Shown here: positions 51,946 to 61,173 of the stretch, piece by piece
Layout: every line of letters starts with the position of its first letter
Position numbering within the stretch: the stretch's first letter is position 1
Assembly (NCBI GenBank): GCA_017462565.1
Contig: JAFTQW010000014.1
Coordinates: 62,001-126,000, forward strand
Source of the DNA: Ruminococcus sp.
GTDB lineage: Bacteria > Bacillota > Clostridia > Oscillospirales > Ruminococcaceae
Direction of reading: 5' to 3'
Length of the DNA stretch: 64,000 nucleotides
The notes under the pieces: generated by a model
What the model saw: the letters and a program-made list of their open reading frames with translations, nothing else
Database searches by the model: none
Told to the model about the DNA's origin: nothing
Program-made: the position numbers and the translations under genes

Positions 51946-53195
51946 TTGGAAAAAAAGTTAAAAATAGCTGTCGCAGGTACGGGCTATGTGGGACTTAGTC
52001 TGGCGGTACTGCTGTCTCAGAACAATAAAGTATATGCTGTAGATATTATTCCTGAAAGGTGGATATAATTAATAATAAAAAATCACCAATACAGGATGAC
52101 TATATTGAAAAATATCTTGCTGAGAAGAAACTTGACCTTACAGCTACTCTTGATGCTGAATCGGCATATAAAGATGCAGATTTTGTAGTAATAGCTGCTC
52201 CTACCAACTATGACAGCCAGAAGAATTTCTTCGATACAAGCGCTGTTGAAGCAGTTATTGAGCTTGTAATGAAATATAATCCTGATGCCATAATGGTAAT
52301 AAAGTCCACTATTCCGGTAGGATACACTAAGTCTATCAGAGAAAAGACCGGTTCAAAGAATATTATTTTCAGCCCTGAGTTTCTTCGTGAGTCCAAGGCT
52401 CTTTATGATAATCTCTATCCAAGCCGTATTATCGTTGGCACTGATATGAATGACGAGCATCTTGTGGAGGCTGCTCATACTTTTGCTGCTCTGCTGCAAG
52501 AGGGTGCTATCAAGGAAAATATTGACACTTTGTTTATGGGATTCACTGAGGCTGAGGCTGTTAAGCTTTTTGCAAATACATACCTTGCACTCCGTGTAAG
52601 CTACTTCAACGAACTTGATACTTATGCCGAAATAAAGGGACTTGATACTCAGCAGATCATTAACGGAGTTTGTCTTGATCCGAGAATTGGTACTCATTAT
52701 AATAATCCAAGCTTTGGCTATGGCGGATATTGTCTGCCTAAGGACACAAAGCAGCTCCTTGCAAACTATAAGGATGTTCCGCAGAATATGATGACTGCTA
52801 TTGTTGAGTCAAATAAAACCCGTAAGGATTTTATTGCTGACAGAGTTCTTCAGCTTGCAGGCTACTATGCTTACGATGATAATTCTGCTTATGATAGGTC
52901 CAAGGAAAAACAGGTAACGATCGGTGTGTACAGGCTAACTATGAAGTCTAACAGCGATAATTTCCGTCAGAGTTCTATTCAGGGCGTTATGAAGAGAGTT
53001 AAGGCGAAAGGTGCTCAGATGATTATCTATGAACCGACTCTTAATGACGGAGACACATTCTTTGGAAGCCTTGTTGTAAATGATCTGGAAAAGTTCAAAT
53101 CTATGTCCGACTCTATTATTGCCAACAGATACGACGTTTGTCTTGACGATGTTCAGGATAAGGTCTATACAAGAGATATTTTTAATAGAGACTGA
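51946..53195 (+). pseudogene. ugd: UDP-glucose 6-dehydrogenase with a single frameshift
   Basis: TTG 51946 behind GGGAGGT starts [31 protein letters not shown], the NAD-binding Rossmann motif. The frame ends at 52068 (GAA AGG TGG ATA TAA). One more G near 52058 would continue it as [19 protein letters not shown] into the long frame that runs to 53195. That frame holds [41 protein letters not shown] and the catalytic Cys in [13 protein letters not shown]. The repaired length of 416 residues is normal. The enzyme would supply UDP-glucuronate for the polysaccharide. A downstream GTG at 52059 cannot give an active enzyme because the NAD site is lost. Sequencing error in one base is the alternative. 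Confidence 0.85.
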
Positions 53196-53288
53196 ATAGT
53201 GTATTTAAAGCGAGTATAAATATTATGATATGGATGCAGTTATTGCAGCTGCTCTTTCTAAGGCAAAAGAAGAATTGAAATAATATTG

Positions 53289-53320
53289 AAAAAAGCACAC
53301 CCGAAACGGTGTGCTTTTTC
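53289..53320 (+). terminator. Terminator downstream of ugd
   Basis: AAAAGCACACC and GGTGTGCTTTT with a 6-base loop and five Ts. Confidence 0.92.
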
Positions 53321-53540
53321 ATTGTATTAAGAACACCCCTGGCTATGCTGGGGGTCAAAGGAGCTTGCAAATATGTATATAAAGATAAAGAAACTTTGAG
53401 AAAATTCATATTAAGCGAGGGGGTTACATCAGATGTTTCTACTGATTTATTGAGTTTTATTTTCGGCAAAATTTGTTGATTTTGAATAATCTTGACAGAA
53501 AATCATGTGCAATTTTCCTGTTTATTTGTGAGCTTAGATA

Positions 53541-53569
53541 TTGACAAATATGTGGGGGAATGATATAAT
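53541..53569 (+). promoter_or_regulatory. Distal promoter of the polysaccharide cluster
   Basis: TTGACA (53541-53546) and TATAAT (53564-53569) with a 17-bp spacer; transcripts from here run into the hairpin at 53644. Confidence 0.75.
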
Positions 53570-53640
53570 TTTATTAAACTACGTTTATTATAAGTATGTG
53601 CAGAAAATCTTTGCTTTTTTAGTAAGAAGTATAGAGTTGT

Positions 53641-53690
53641 TAAGGCAACACCGCACAAAGACCGCTTGTCGGCTTTGTGCGGTGTTGCCC
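53641..53690. repeat. Dispersed repeat with TTAAGGCAACACCGC end, copy 2
   Basis: GGCAACACCGCACAAAG (53644-53660) and CTTTGTGCGGTGTTGCC (53673-53689) form a perfect 17-bp stem, extended inside by CCG/CGG. The outer 15 bases are shared with the unit at 47681-47748, which lies outside the island. Confidence 0.7.
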
Positions 53691-53899
53691 AAGACAAATG
53701 CGTAAGTTTTTTAAAGGGAATATCCTGAATTCTGAAACAGGCGGAGTTATTGAAGAATAAAAATTGAGTGTATTGCTTGATAAGAAAAATCTGGGCGAAT
53801 TCAAATCTCAGTTTGTTTTTTACCGGATTGTTGCCTCAGAGATAAATATGCTATCATTGGCATAGTAAATCATTTATAGATATAAAGCAAAAACGATAA

Positions 53900-53928
53900 T
53901 TGACAAAAATATTAAAATATAGTATAAT
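53900..53928 (+). promoter_or_regulatory. Proximal promoter of the polysaccharide cluster
   Basis: TTGACA (53900-53905) and TATAAT (53923-53928) with a 17-bp spacer, 74 bp before the first glycosyltransferase gene. Confidence 0.85.
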
Positions 53929-54001
53929 CTAAAATGTATATTCTATGCGATTGTAAGCAGTTAATTACAAAGCATGAAATTTTTTAGGAGTGATTGGTTG
54001 T

Positions 54002-54451
54002 ATGAAGGTTTGCTTAGTTGGTTCAAGTGGCGGTCATCTCACACACTTATATATGCTTAAGCCTTTTTGGCAGAATAAGGAGAGGTTTTGGGTTACTTTT
54101 GATAAGGAGGATGCCCGCAGTTTACTTAATGGTGAAAAAATGTATGCATGCCATTATCCGACAAACAGGAACATCAAAAACCTCATTAGGAATACAATCC
54201 TTGCATTTAAAGTGCTTCGTAAAGAAAAACCCGATCTTATAATTTCTTCTGGTGCTGCAGTGGCGGTTCCTTTCTTTTGGCTCGGAAAACTGTACGGTGC
54301 AAAACTTATATATATTGAAGTGTTTGACAGAATAGACAAGCCTACTATAACGGGCAAACTTGTTTATCCCATTACAGATAAGTTTATTGTTGAATGGGAA
54401 GAAATGAAGAAGGTATATCCAAAAGCAATCAATCTTGGCTCAATTTTTTAA
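54002..54451 (+). CDS. Alg14/PssD-like glycosyltransferase subunit
   Basis: The 149-residue protein corresponds to Alg14, the membrane-anchoring acceptor subunit of a two-part GT28-type transferase. It begins MKVCLVGSSGGHLTHLYML and has PDLIISSGAAVAVPFFWLGKLYGAKLIYIEVFDRIDKPTITGKL. With its Alg13-like partner, encoded 15 bp downstream, it would add a sugar from a UDP donor to a lipid-linked precursor. ATG 54002 fits TTAGGAGTG at 53985; a GTG at 53990 lies inside that ribosome-binding site. Confidence 0.85.
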   Translation: MKVCLVGSSGGHLTHLYMLKPFWQNKERFWVTFDKEDARSLLNGEKMYACHYPTNRNIKNLIRNTILAFKVLRKEKPDLIISSGAAVAVPFFWLGKLYGAKLIYIEVFDRIDKPTITGKLVYPITDKFIVEWEEMKKVYPKAINLGSIF

Positions 54452-54466
54452 CGTGAGGATTAAAAT

Positions 54467-54967
54467 ATGATATTTGTTACAGTTGGAACTCATGAGCAGC
54501 CTTTTAACAGGCTTGTTAAAGAGATAGATTCATTAAAAGGAAACGGTGTCATTAGTGAAGATGTTATAATACAGACAGGATTTAGTACGTATGAACCCCT
54601 TTTTTGCGAGTGGAGCAAGCTATATCCGTATCAGGAAATGGTGAAAAAGGTTGCCGATGCAAGAATAGTTATCACACACGGCGGTCCTTCAAGCTTTATT
54701 ATGCCTCTTCAGATAGGAAAAATCCCGATTGTTGTGCCAAGAAAAAAAGCTTTTGACGAGCATGTAAACGATCATCAGGTTGAGTTTGCCAAAGCGGTTG
54801 CAGAACGTCAGGGAAATCTAATCGTTGTTGAAGATATTGGCGATCTGAAACAGACGATTCTCAATTATGACAATATTGTCGGTGCAATGCCGGCTGAGAT
54901 GAAGAGTAATAATAAAAACTTTAATTGCAAATTTGAGAAGATAGTAAACAGTTTATTTAAGCCATAA
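54467..54967 (+). CDS. Alg13/PssE-like glycosyltransferase catalytic subunit
   Basis: The 166-residue protein is the Alg13-type donor-binding half of the GT28-like transferase: MIFVTVGTHEQPFNRLVKEID, then ARIVITHGGPSSFIMPLQIGKIPIVVPRKKAFDEHVNDHQ, where HGG-S-S and the E-H-x-D-H-Q stretch bind the UDP-sugar. It needs the Alg14-like protein encoded just before it for membrane attachment. Start follows GTGAGGA. Confidence 0.88.
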   Translation: MIFVTVGTHEQPFNRLVKEIDSLKGNGVISEDVIIQTGFSTYEPLFCEWSKLYPYQEMVKKVADARIVITHGGPSSFIMPLQIGKIPIVVPRKKAFDEHVNDHQVEFAKAVAERQGNLIVVEDIGDLKQTILNYDNIVGAMPAEMKSNNKNFNCKFEKIVNSLFKP

Positions 54968-55052
54968 TTCTGAATTTGCCTGCTGCGCCTGTGTGCGCAT
55001 TGCTTTAGTTGTGATTCAGTTTGTAACGTTGAGGTGAATAATAGGAGCAGTT

Positions 55053-56084
55053 ATGCAGAAATTTGATGTAACGGTTATTATACCGGCATATAATTCCGAA
55101 AAAACCATTGAAAAATGTGTGGATAGTGTTCTGACACAAACTTTAAAAAATGTTGAAATAATAGTTGTAAATGATGGTTCTGTAGATTCAACATCAAAAA
55201 AGTTATCTAAATATAGTGAATACAGCCAGCTATCGGTGATTAATCAGGAAAATCACGGCGTTTCATACAGCAGAAATATTGGTATTAAAAATTCAAATGG
55301 TAAATATATATTTTTCCTGGATTCTGATGATTATATTGAAAAAGATTTGTTAAAGCAACTTTTTGATTACGCTGTGGAAAATGACCTGGATTTAGTTTCC
55401 GGAGATCATTTGGAGTGCAATTCAACCTTGTATGGAGGAAATGAAAGTAAAAAGGATACCTTTTTTGTACGTGGAAATGAAATAGGAAATCGTTTTTTGG
55501 ATGTATTTCCAAAATGCGTTTGGGCAAAATTATTCAGAACAGAGGTTATTAGAAGAAACGGCATTGTTTTTCCTGAAAAAATGTCTTTGGGAGAGGATCT
55601 TTACTTTTCATATCTTTTCTTTCTTAAAGCCGAGAGCATCGGAAAATGTTCGGGAGCCAAGTATATCGTTCAGAATGTAAATCCGAATTCACTGTCGAAA
55701 AAATACGTTCCCGGACTTGAAAATGATTTGGAAGAACAGTTGAGATTGTGGAAAAAGCTCGTCAAGAAATATCCGGCAATAGAATCAAATTATTATCTGA
55801 ATGAATATGATATAGAATTGTATTTTATTGCTGCATACATAAATAATCTATATAAATGGGATTGTCCCTTGAGCAAAAAGGAAAAGCGAGAGCTTTTAAA
55901 TCAGTATTTAATTTCAAAGAAAGAAATAATTATATCGGCGGGGAAGGGCATCAAGTGTCCAAAAAATCGTTATCAGAAGATACTTTCTATGGTCTTAAAG
56001 ACTAGGAATGCATTTTTAATCGGACTTTTTTTTAAAACAAAAGAAAAGATAAAAGTATACAAATTTAATCGTTCAAAGGAATAA
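55053..56084 (+). CDS. Family 2 glycosyltransferase
   Basis: The 343-residue protein has a GT-A fold of family 2: VTVIIPAYNSEKTIEKCVDSVLTQT, VVNDGSVDST, GVSYSRNIGIKNSNGKYIFFLDSDDYI (DxD) and an acidic SLGEDLYFSYLF motif. The C-terminal 100 residues are basic and may touch the membrane. It adds one sugar to the repeat unit; donor and linkage cannot be told. Start follows AGGAG. Confidence 0.92.
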   Translation: MQKFDVTVIIPAYNSEKTIEKCVDSVLTQTLKNVEIIVVNDGSVDSTSKKLSKYSEYSQLSVINQENHGVSYSRNIGIKNSNGKYIFFLDSDDYIEKDLLKQLFDYAVENDLDLVSGDHLECNSTLYGGNESKKDTFFVRGNEIGNRFLDVFPKCVWAKLFRTEVIRRNGIVFPEKMSLGEDLYFSYLFFLKAESIGKCSGAKYIVQNVNPNSLSKKYVPGLENDLEEQLRLWKKLVKKYPAIESNYYLNEYDIELYFIAAYINNLYKWDCPLSKKEKRELLNQYLISKKEIIISAGKGIKCPKNRYQKILSMVLKTRNAFLIGLFFKTKEKIKVYKFNRSKE

Positions 56085-56165
56085 TACAAATTTAACAGAG
56101 AATAAAAACGCCAAAAATAATGAATGTATTATTTTATAAGAATATGATAGGTGGAATTGAAATTT

Positions 56166-57164
56166 ATGGATAACGAGAAGGAAAAAATAGATTTTGTATT
56201 GTTATGGGTGGACGATAATGATCCGAAATGGATAGATGAATATAACAAGTATAGAACCGATGACGGTGATACAAGAAGTCTAAGATACAGAGACATGAAT
56301 TTGTTAAAATATTGGTTCAGGGCAGTCGAAAAATTCACACCATGGGTAAACAATATATATTTTGTAACCTGTGGTCAAAAACCTGATTTTCTTAATGTAG
56401 ATCATCCTAAGCTGAAGTGTGTTGATCATAAGGACTTTATTGAGCAAAAATATCTTCCAACTTTTTCAAGCCATGCCATAGAGGTAAACCTTCATCGTAT
56501 TAAAGGATTAAGTGAACAGTTTGTCTACTTTAATGATGATATGTTTGTTGTTTCTCCAATGAAAAAGACAGATTTTTTTGTTGACGGAAAACCTTGTGAA
56601 GCTGCTGTTATGGATATGTTTGTACCAATCAGAGAGCCATTGTTCACACCTCCTTGTGCAAATGCAGTTGTAATAAATAGAAATTTTGTGAAAAAAGATG
56701 TTCTGAAGAAAAATTTTAGAAATTTTTATAGTCTGAAATATGGAAAGGACGTCGTAAAGAATATTCAGCTTTCAGTTGGAAGATATTTTGCGGGTTTTCA
56801 TAATTATCATCAGCCTACTTCGTTGTTAAAGTCTACTTTTAATGAAGTATGGGGGCTGGAAGCGGAAGTCCTGAGAAGATCTACTTCACATAGATTCAGA
56901 ATATTGACCGATGTAAATCAGTGGCTTTTTAAGGATTGGCAGATATGCAAGGGAAATATTTATCCAAGAAGCGTAAAAAAATGTTATTATATAGTAATAG
57001 ATAATAAAAATGATTTAAAAAATGCTGTTGCGGCTCTGGATTCAAGAAAATATAAATTAGTATGCCTGAATGACGGAAGAATTGATGATTTTGATGCCGT
57101 TAAATCAGATTTGACAAATGCTTTTGAACGACTTTTGCCTGAAAAAAGTTCATTTGAAAAGTGA
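56166..57164 (+). CDS. Stealth-family sugar-phosphate transferase
   Basis: The 332-residue protein carries the Stealth conserved regions: CR1 IDFVLLWVDDNDPKW, the region RYRDMNLLKYWFRAVEKFTPWVNNIYFVTCGQKP, CR2 LSEQFVYFNDDMFVVSPM, and CR3-like HNYHQPTSLLKSTFNEVW. Stealth proteins move a hexose-1-phosphate onto a glycan, giving phosphodiester-linked capsules. The polymer may therefore contain sugar phosphates. ATG 56166 is preferred over GTG 56151, which is part of the ribosome-binding region. It overlaps nothing and is followed by a pyruvyl transferase gene. Confidence 0.9.
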   Translation: MDNEKEKIDFVLLWVDDNDPKWIDEYNKYRTDDGDTRSLRYRDMNLLKYWFRAVEKFTPWVNNIYFVTCGQKPDFLNVDHPKLKCVDHKDFIEQKYLPTFSSHAIEVNLHRIKGLSEQFVYFNDDMFVVSPMKKTDFFVDGKPCEAAVMDMFVPIREPLFTPPCANAVVINRNFVKKDVLKKNFRNFYSLKYGKDVVKNIQLSVGRYFAGFHNYHQPTSLLKSTFNEVWGLEAEVLRRSTSHRFRILTDVNQWLFKDWQICKGNIYPRSVKKCYYIVIDNKNDLKNAVAALDSRKYKLVCLNDGRIDDFDAVKSDLTNAFERLLPEKSSFEK

Positions 57165-57205
57165 TTTTTTATTCACAGAAAGAATTAGTATATGGAGATC
57201 ATAGC

Positions 57206-58321
57206 ATGAAAATTGGATTAGTAACATTTCACAGAGCTGAAAATTATGGAGCGCTGCTTCAATGTATAGCGCTGTATACATACATTAAGAACAAAGGGTA
57301 TGATATTGAGATAATTGACTATAGAAGTGATGCTGTTGAAAGTCCTTACAATATATATCCGAAAGTAGAAAATAATCCAATCAAGTATTTGTCCTCAAGT
57401 TTCTTTTCATTCATCAATAAAAAGAAGCTTGAGGAAAGAAAAGAAGAGTTTAATAAAGTTCGCAGGCTATTGAAGCATTCAGAGTCGGTAAATTCCGAAA
57501 CGATAGAAAATCTGGATTATGATGTATATATCTCAGGAAGCGATCAATTGTGGAATACGGAGATAACTCATGGCTTTGATAATGCATATCTTCTGAATTT
57601 TAAAACGAATGGTATAAAAGCAACTTATGCAATGAGTATAGGAAATTGTAATAATCCGGATTATAAAAAAGAGTTTTTTATAAATGCAGTAAAAAACTTT
57701 GATTTTATCTCGATGAGGGAGAAGGATGCTGTTAATTTTATTTCAGAAATATCCGAAAGAAATGATATAGATTTTGTTATTGATCCTACCTTGCTTTTGT
57801 CCAAAGATGAATGGGATAAATTGATCGGTAATGAGAAAAAACATAAAATCCCGGAAAGATATATTCTTTTGTATTATGTAAAATATGATAAGAATCTTGA
57901 AAGAATGGCAGATGCTGTTTCAAGAGAATATGGCATACCTGTTGTATACATTAATTCTAATCCGAGAAGACCTATTTTATATAAATTCAGGAATAAAGTT
58001 TTCAAAATGTCTTTTGTTGGACCTCTTGATTTTGTAAGTTTAATAAAAAATGCTTCATGTGTAGTTACAAATTCATTTCATGGAACTGCATTTTCATGTA
58101 TATATAACAAGGATATTTTTATGCTTTTGCCAGAAGGTACAGGCTCAAGACTGGAGTCGATAGCGAATGTGTTTGGAATACAGAACAGAATTTTCAAATC
58201 TTACGATGTCTTCCTTGAGAAATATAAAGATTGCAGTATTGATTACCGTTTTGACAAGTTTGATGCATTAAAAATCAAGTCTGAAAAATATATATCCAGA
58301 CTGTTAGATAAAAGTAGATGA
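57206..58321 (+). CDS. Polysaccharide pyruvyl transferase, first copy
   Basis: The 371-residue protein of the PF04230 type puts a pyruvate ketal on a sugar, using phosphoenolpyruvate. Visible are MKIGLVTFHRAENYGALLQCIALYTYI, YDVYISGSDQLWN, FISMREKDAVNFI, VIDPTLLLSKDEW and CVVTNSFHGTAFSCIYNKDIF. ATG 57206 follows TGGAGATC. The enzyme shares its layout with the second copy, from which it is separated by a degenerate 349-bp gap. Confidence 0.88.
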   Translation: MKIGLVTFHRAENYGALLQCIALYTYIKNKGYDIEIIDYRSDAVESPYNIYPKVENNPIKYLSSSFFSFINKKKLEERKEEFNKVRRLLKHSESVNSETIENLDYDVYISGSDQLWNTEITHGFDNAYLLNFKTNGIKATYAMSIGNCNNPDYKKEFFINAVKNFDFISMREKDAVNFISEISERNDIDFVIDPTLLLSKDEWDKLIGNEKKHKIPERYILLYYVKYDKNLERMADAVSREYGIPVVYINSNPRRPILYKFRNKVFKMSFVGPLDFVSLIKNASCVVTNSFHGTAFSCIYNKDIFMLLPEGTGSRLESIANVFGIQNRIFKSYDVFLEKYKDCSIDYRFDKFDALKIKSEKYISRLLDKSR

Positions 58322-58670
58322 AATGTGAATTAGATGGAGACTTCATGTCCTTAATTAAGCTTAAATTTGTTATCACACAGGAACAGAAAATTGCACACTT
58401 TATAATTGCAGGTTAGGATAATGAAACAAAAATGCGTTTCAATAAGTGAAAACTTGCAATTGGTTTGTATACTCAAAAAATATAATATAGAAAGTTAGGC
58501 TTTAACCTTAAATATGGTATAGCCCAAAAATAATATGGAGGAGTATACCGCAAGTAGTCCGATGTATACAAATTATGTATTTGCATAATCAATAGAGTTC
58601 GGGTTATATAATCATTTTAGCCTTTGTTTTTTTACAGACAGTGCAGTAGTGTATTGCGGTATTATTTATT
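58322..58670. other. Degenerate gap between the pyruvyl transferase genes
   Basis: No gene is seen. Only an 18-codon remnant frame at 58535-58588 (MEEYTASSPMYTNYVFA) and scattered AT-rich promoter-like boxes are present. The stretch probably held a gene that was lost. Confidence 0.55.
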
Positions 58671-59744
58671 ATGAAGATAGGAATATTAACTTTTCATAGA
58701 GCTTCAAATTATGGAGCTGTTTTACAGGCTTATGCACTTTCTGAAATGGTAAAAAAATTCGGTTGCAGTGTAGAAATTATTGATTATCGCTGTCCTGAAG
58801 TTGAAATGGCGCACAGACCCTTTGCTTCCTTTAAAAAGCAAAAATGGTATAAAGCTGCCGTATATTTCATAGGTAAATGTAAAAACGGAAAAACGTTTGA
58901 TAAATTCAGGAATAGAAGGTTGCAGTTATCTGAAATGTATACAAGAGATAATGTTGGTACTATAAAAGATAAATATGATATATTTATCTCAGGATCAGAT
59001 CAGGTATGGAGCAAACGTTTCTCTGGTTTTGATAAAACATATCTGTTGGATTTTGTTGATGATGACAGAAAAAAATATTCATATGCTGCAAGTTTTGGTT
59101 TTACATCATTTCCTGAAAATACAAAGGATGTATATCAGAAATACCTTGAAAAATTTCAAATGATTTCTTTGCGGGAAAAAACAGCGGTGGATTTGTTGAA
59201 AAATGAGTGTGGTATAGATTCATGTGTATGTCTTGATCCAACTTTAATTCTTGGTAAAGATGAATGGTTGAAATTTTCGGCAAAACCTGATTTAAACGAA
59301 AAATATATTTTGGTATATACCGTTCAACAGCCTGTTGGACTTTTAAATTATGCAAGAAAACTCTCTGAAGAAAAAGGATTAAAGCTCATCTATTTAAATA
59401 ACAGCCGAAGAAAAGATCTTGATATAAAGCATATCAGATATTCAACACCTGAAGAATTTGTTGGCTTTTTTGCCAATGCTGAATATGTGCTTACGAATTC
59501 GTTTCATGGAACAGCTTTTTCTATTATATTTAATAAAGAGCTTGTAGTTGAAATAAAAACTCAAAAAAGTGTTAATACCAGAAGCGAGGATTTGCTGAAG
59601 TTGTGTAAAATTGATGACAGAATAATTAGTGATAATTACAGCGATTTTAAGATGTCGGAAATTAACTGGCAGAATGTAAATCAAAGGCTTGAAAATGAAA
59701 AGAAAAAATCAGTGGAATATCTTAAATGCATATGTAAAAATTAA
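58671..59744 (+). CDS. Polysaccharide pyruvyl transferase, second copy
   Basis: The 357-residue protein repeats the PF04230 motifs: MKIGILTFHRASNYGAVLQAYALSEMV, YDIFISGSDQVWSKRF, MISLREKTAVDLL, CLDPTLILGKDEW and YVLTNSFHGTAFSIIFNKELV. Identity to the first copy is moderate, so the two probably modify different sugars. The ribosome-binding site is poor (GCGGT), which suggests weak initiation or coupling to the degenerate gap upstream. Confidence 0.87.
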   Translation: MKIGILTFHRASNYGAVLQAYALSEMVKKFGCSVEIIDYRCPEVEMAHRPFASFKKQKWYKAAVYFIGKCKNGKTFDKFRNRRLQLSEMYTRDNVGTIKDKYDIFISGSDQVWSKRFSGFDKTYLLDFVDDDRKKYSYAASFGFTSFPENTKDVYQKYLEKFQMISLREKTAVDLLKNECGIDSCVCLDPTLILGKDEWLKFSAKPDLNEKYILVYTVQQPVGLLNYARKLSEEKGLKLIYLNNSRRKDLDIKHIRYSTPEEFVGFFANAEYVLTNSFHGTAFSIIFNKELVVEIKTQKSVNTRSEDLLKLCKIDDRIISDNYSDFKMSEINWQNVNQRLENEKKKSVEYLKCICKN

Positions 59745-59760
59745 AAGAGGAGTATAGCAG

Positions 59761-61170
59761 ATGAGCCGAGAAGGAAATCTTGCAAAAAACACGGGAATAC
59801 TTGCAATTGGTACTTTTTTGCCAAAATTGGCTTCGTTTATAACTTTGCCGATTTTAACGGGATATTTATCAAAGGCACAGTATGGTACATATGATTTGAT
59901 TATCACGCTTGCCTCTCTCTTTTTGCCGGCTGTGACATTACAGATTCAGACTGCCGCTTTCAGATTTTTAATAGAAGTCAGATCTGAGGAAAAAAAGATT
60001 AAATCTATCATATCGAATATACTGATGTTTATTGTGCCTATTTCTTTATTAGGCGTAATAATACTATATTTTTGTTTATATAAAATTGAAAGCCGTATAA
60101 GGTTGCTTGTATGTTGCTACTATTTGTTTGATATAGTTGTAAATGTGTTTAGACAGATAGCAAGAGGACTTTCCAAAAATCTTAATTATTCCTTAAGTGC
60201 TATAATAAGTTCAGTTTTACAGCTGATTTTTGTGGTTTTATTTGTTTTTGTATTGAAAATCAATTTATTTGGTGCTGTTCTTGCGCTGACAGTATCAGAG
60301 ATATTATCGGCATTATATATTTTTCTGAGTGTAAGAATTTATAAATATGTAGACATTAAAGCCTTTGATAAATCAGAGCTTAGGCGAATGATTGCTTATT
60401 CTTGGCCAATGGTTCCAAATTCAATGTCCATGTGGGTAATGAGAGTTTCTGACAGACTTGTTTTAACTTTTTTTAGGGGGGTGTCAGCCAATGCTGTTTA
60501 TGCTGTAGCAAATAAGATTCCACAGTTGCTGACTATTGCACAGACTACATTTACTATGGCGTGGCAGGAGAATGCGACAATAGTTTCCAAAGATGAAGAT
60601 GCTCCGAAATATTATTCTACTATGTACAGAACATTATTTGATTTGATGGCTGGTGCAATGATGATTATTATTGCTTGTACACCGGTGCTTTTTGCAATAC
60701 TTGTACGTGGAGATTATTCTGAAGCATATATACAGATTCCTATATTGCTGCTTGCTATGTTTTTCTATGCCATGAGTACATTTTTAGGCGGCATATATGT
60801 AGCTTATATGAAAACCAAGAATGTTGGAATTACAACAATTATAGCAGCAGCATTGAATATAATTATAGATGTATCATTGGTTCATTTTATAGGGCTTTAT
60901 GCAGCATCTTTATCCACTCTTGTAAGCTATATATTTCTTTTTTTCTATAGAATCATTGATGTTAGAAAAATTGTACCGATAAATTATGATAAGAAACATA
61001 TGATATTTGTATTTATAATTATGACTCTTATAAGTGCATTGTGTATGTTGCATAATAATATTGCGAACATTTTTAATTTTGTAATTGCATTGATTGCATT
61101 TGTTGTTATGAATAAGGAATTTTTAAAAGTAATATTCAATAGTTTGAAAGCAAAGCTTGTAAGGAGATAG
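59761..61170 (+). CDS. Wzx-type oligosaccharide flippase
   Basis: The 469-residue membrane protein has about twelve to fourteen helices and the N-terminal layout of polysaccharide flippases (NTGILAIGTFLPKLASFITLPILTGYLSKAQYGTYDLIITLASLFLP). It would move the lipid-linked repeat unit across the membrane for outside polymerisation. Start follows GAGGAG, 16 bp after the pyruvyl transferase gene. Confidence 0.9.
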   Translation: MSREGNLAKNTGILAIGTFLPKLASFITLPILTGYLSKAQYGTYDLIITLASLFLPAVTLQIQTAAFRFLIEVRSEEKKIKSIISNILMFIVPISLLGVIILYFCLYKIESRIRLLVCCYYLFDIVVNVFRQIARGLSKNLNYSLSAIISSVLQLIFVVLFVFVLKINLFGAVLALTVSEILSALYIFLSVRIYKYVDIKAFDKSELRRMIAYSWPMVPNSMSMWVMRVSDRLVLTFFRGVSANAVYAVANKIPQLLTIAQTTFTMAWQENATIVSKDEDAPKYYSTMYRTLFDLMAGAMMIIIACTPVLFAILVRGDYSEAYIQIPILLLAMFFYAMSTFLGGIYVAYMKTKNVGITTIIAAALNIIIDVSLVHFIGLYAASLSTLVSYIFLFFYRIIDVRKIVPINYDKKHMIFVFIIMTLISALCMLHNNIANIFNFVIALIAFVVMNKEFLKVIFNSLKAKLVRR

Positions 61171-61173
61171 GCT

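Larger units (their letters stand above)
53196..54001. other. Gene-poor gap in front of the polysaccharide cluster
   Basis: It holds a short remnant frame at 53231-53283 (DMDAVIAAALSKAKEELK), a terminator, a CCCC-N10-GGGG hairpin at about 53334-53354 that resembles the end of an IS200/IS605 element, two good promoters and a 17-bp-stem hairpin. A 21-codon frame at 53698 (MRKFFKGNILNSETGGVIEE) has no clear ribosome-binding site. No complete gene is seen; the mix suggests repeated insertion and loss. Confidence 0.6.

Noticed and set aside
53334-53354. IS200/IS605 element end
   Set aside because: Only a CCCC-N10-GGGG hairpin is visible; no transposase gene or second end was found, so it is mentioned but not annotated as an IS.
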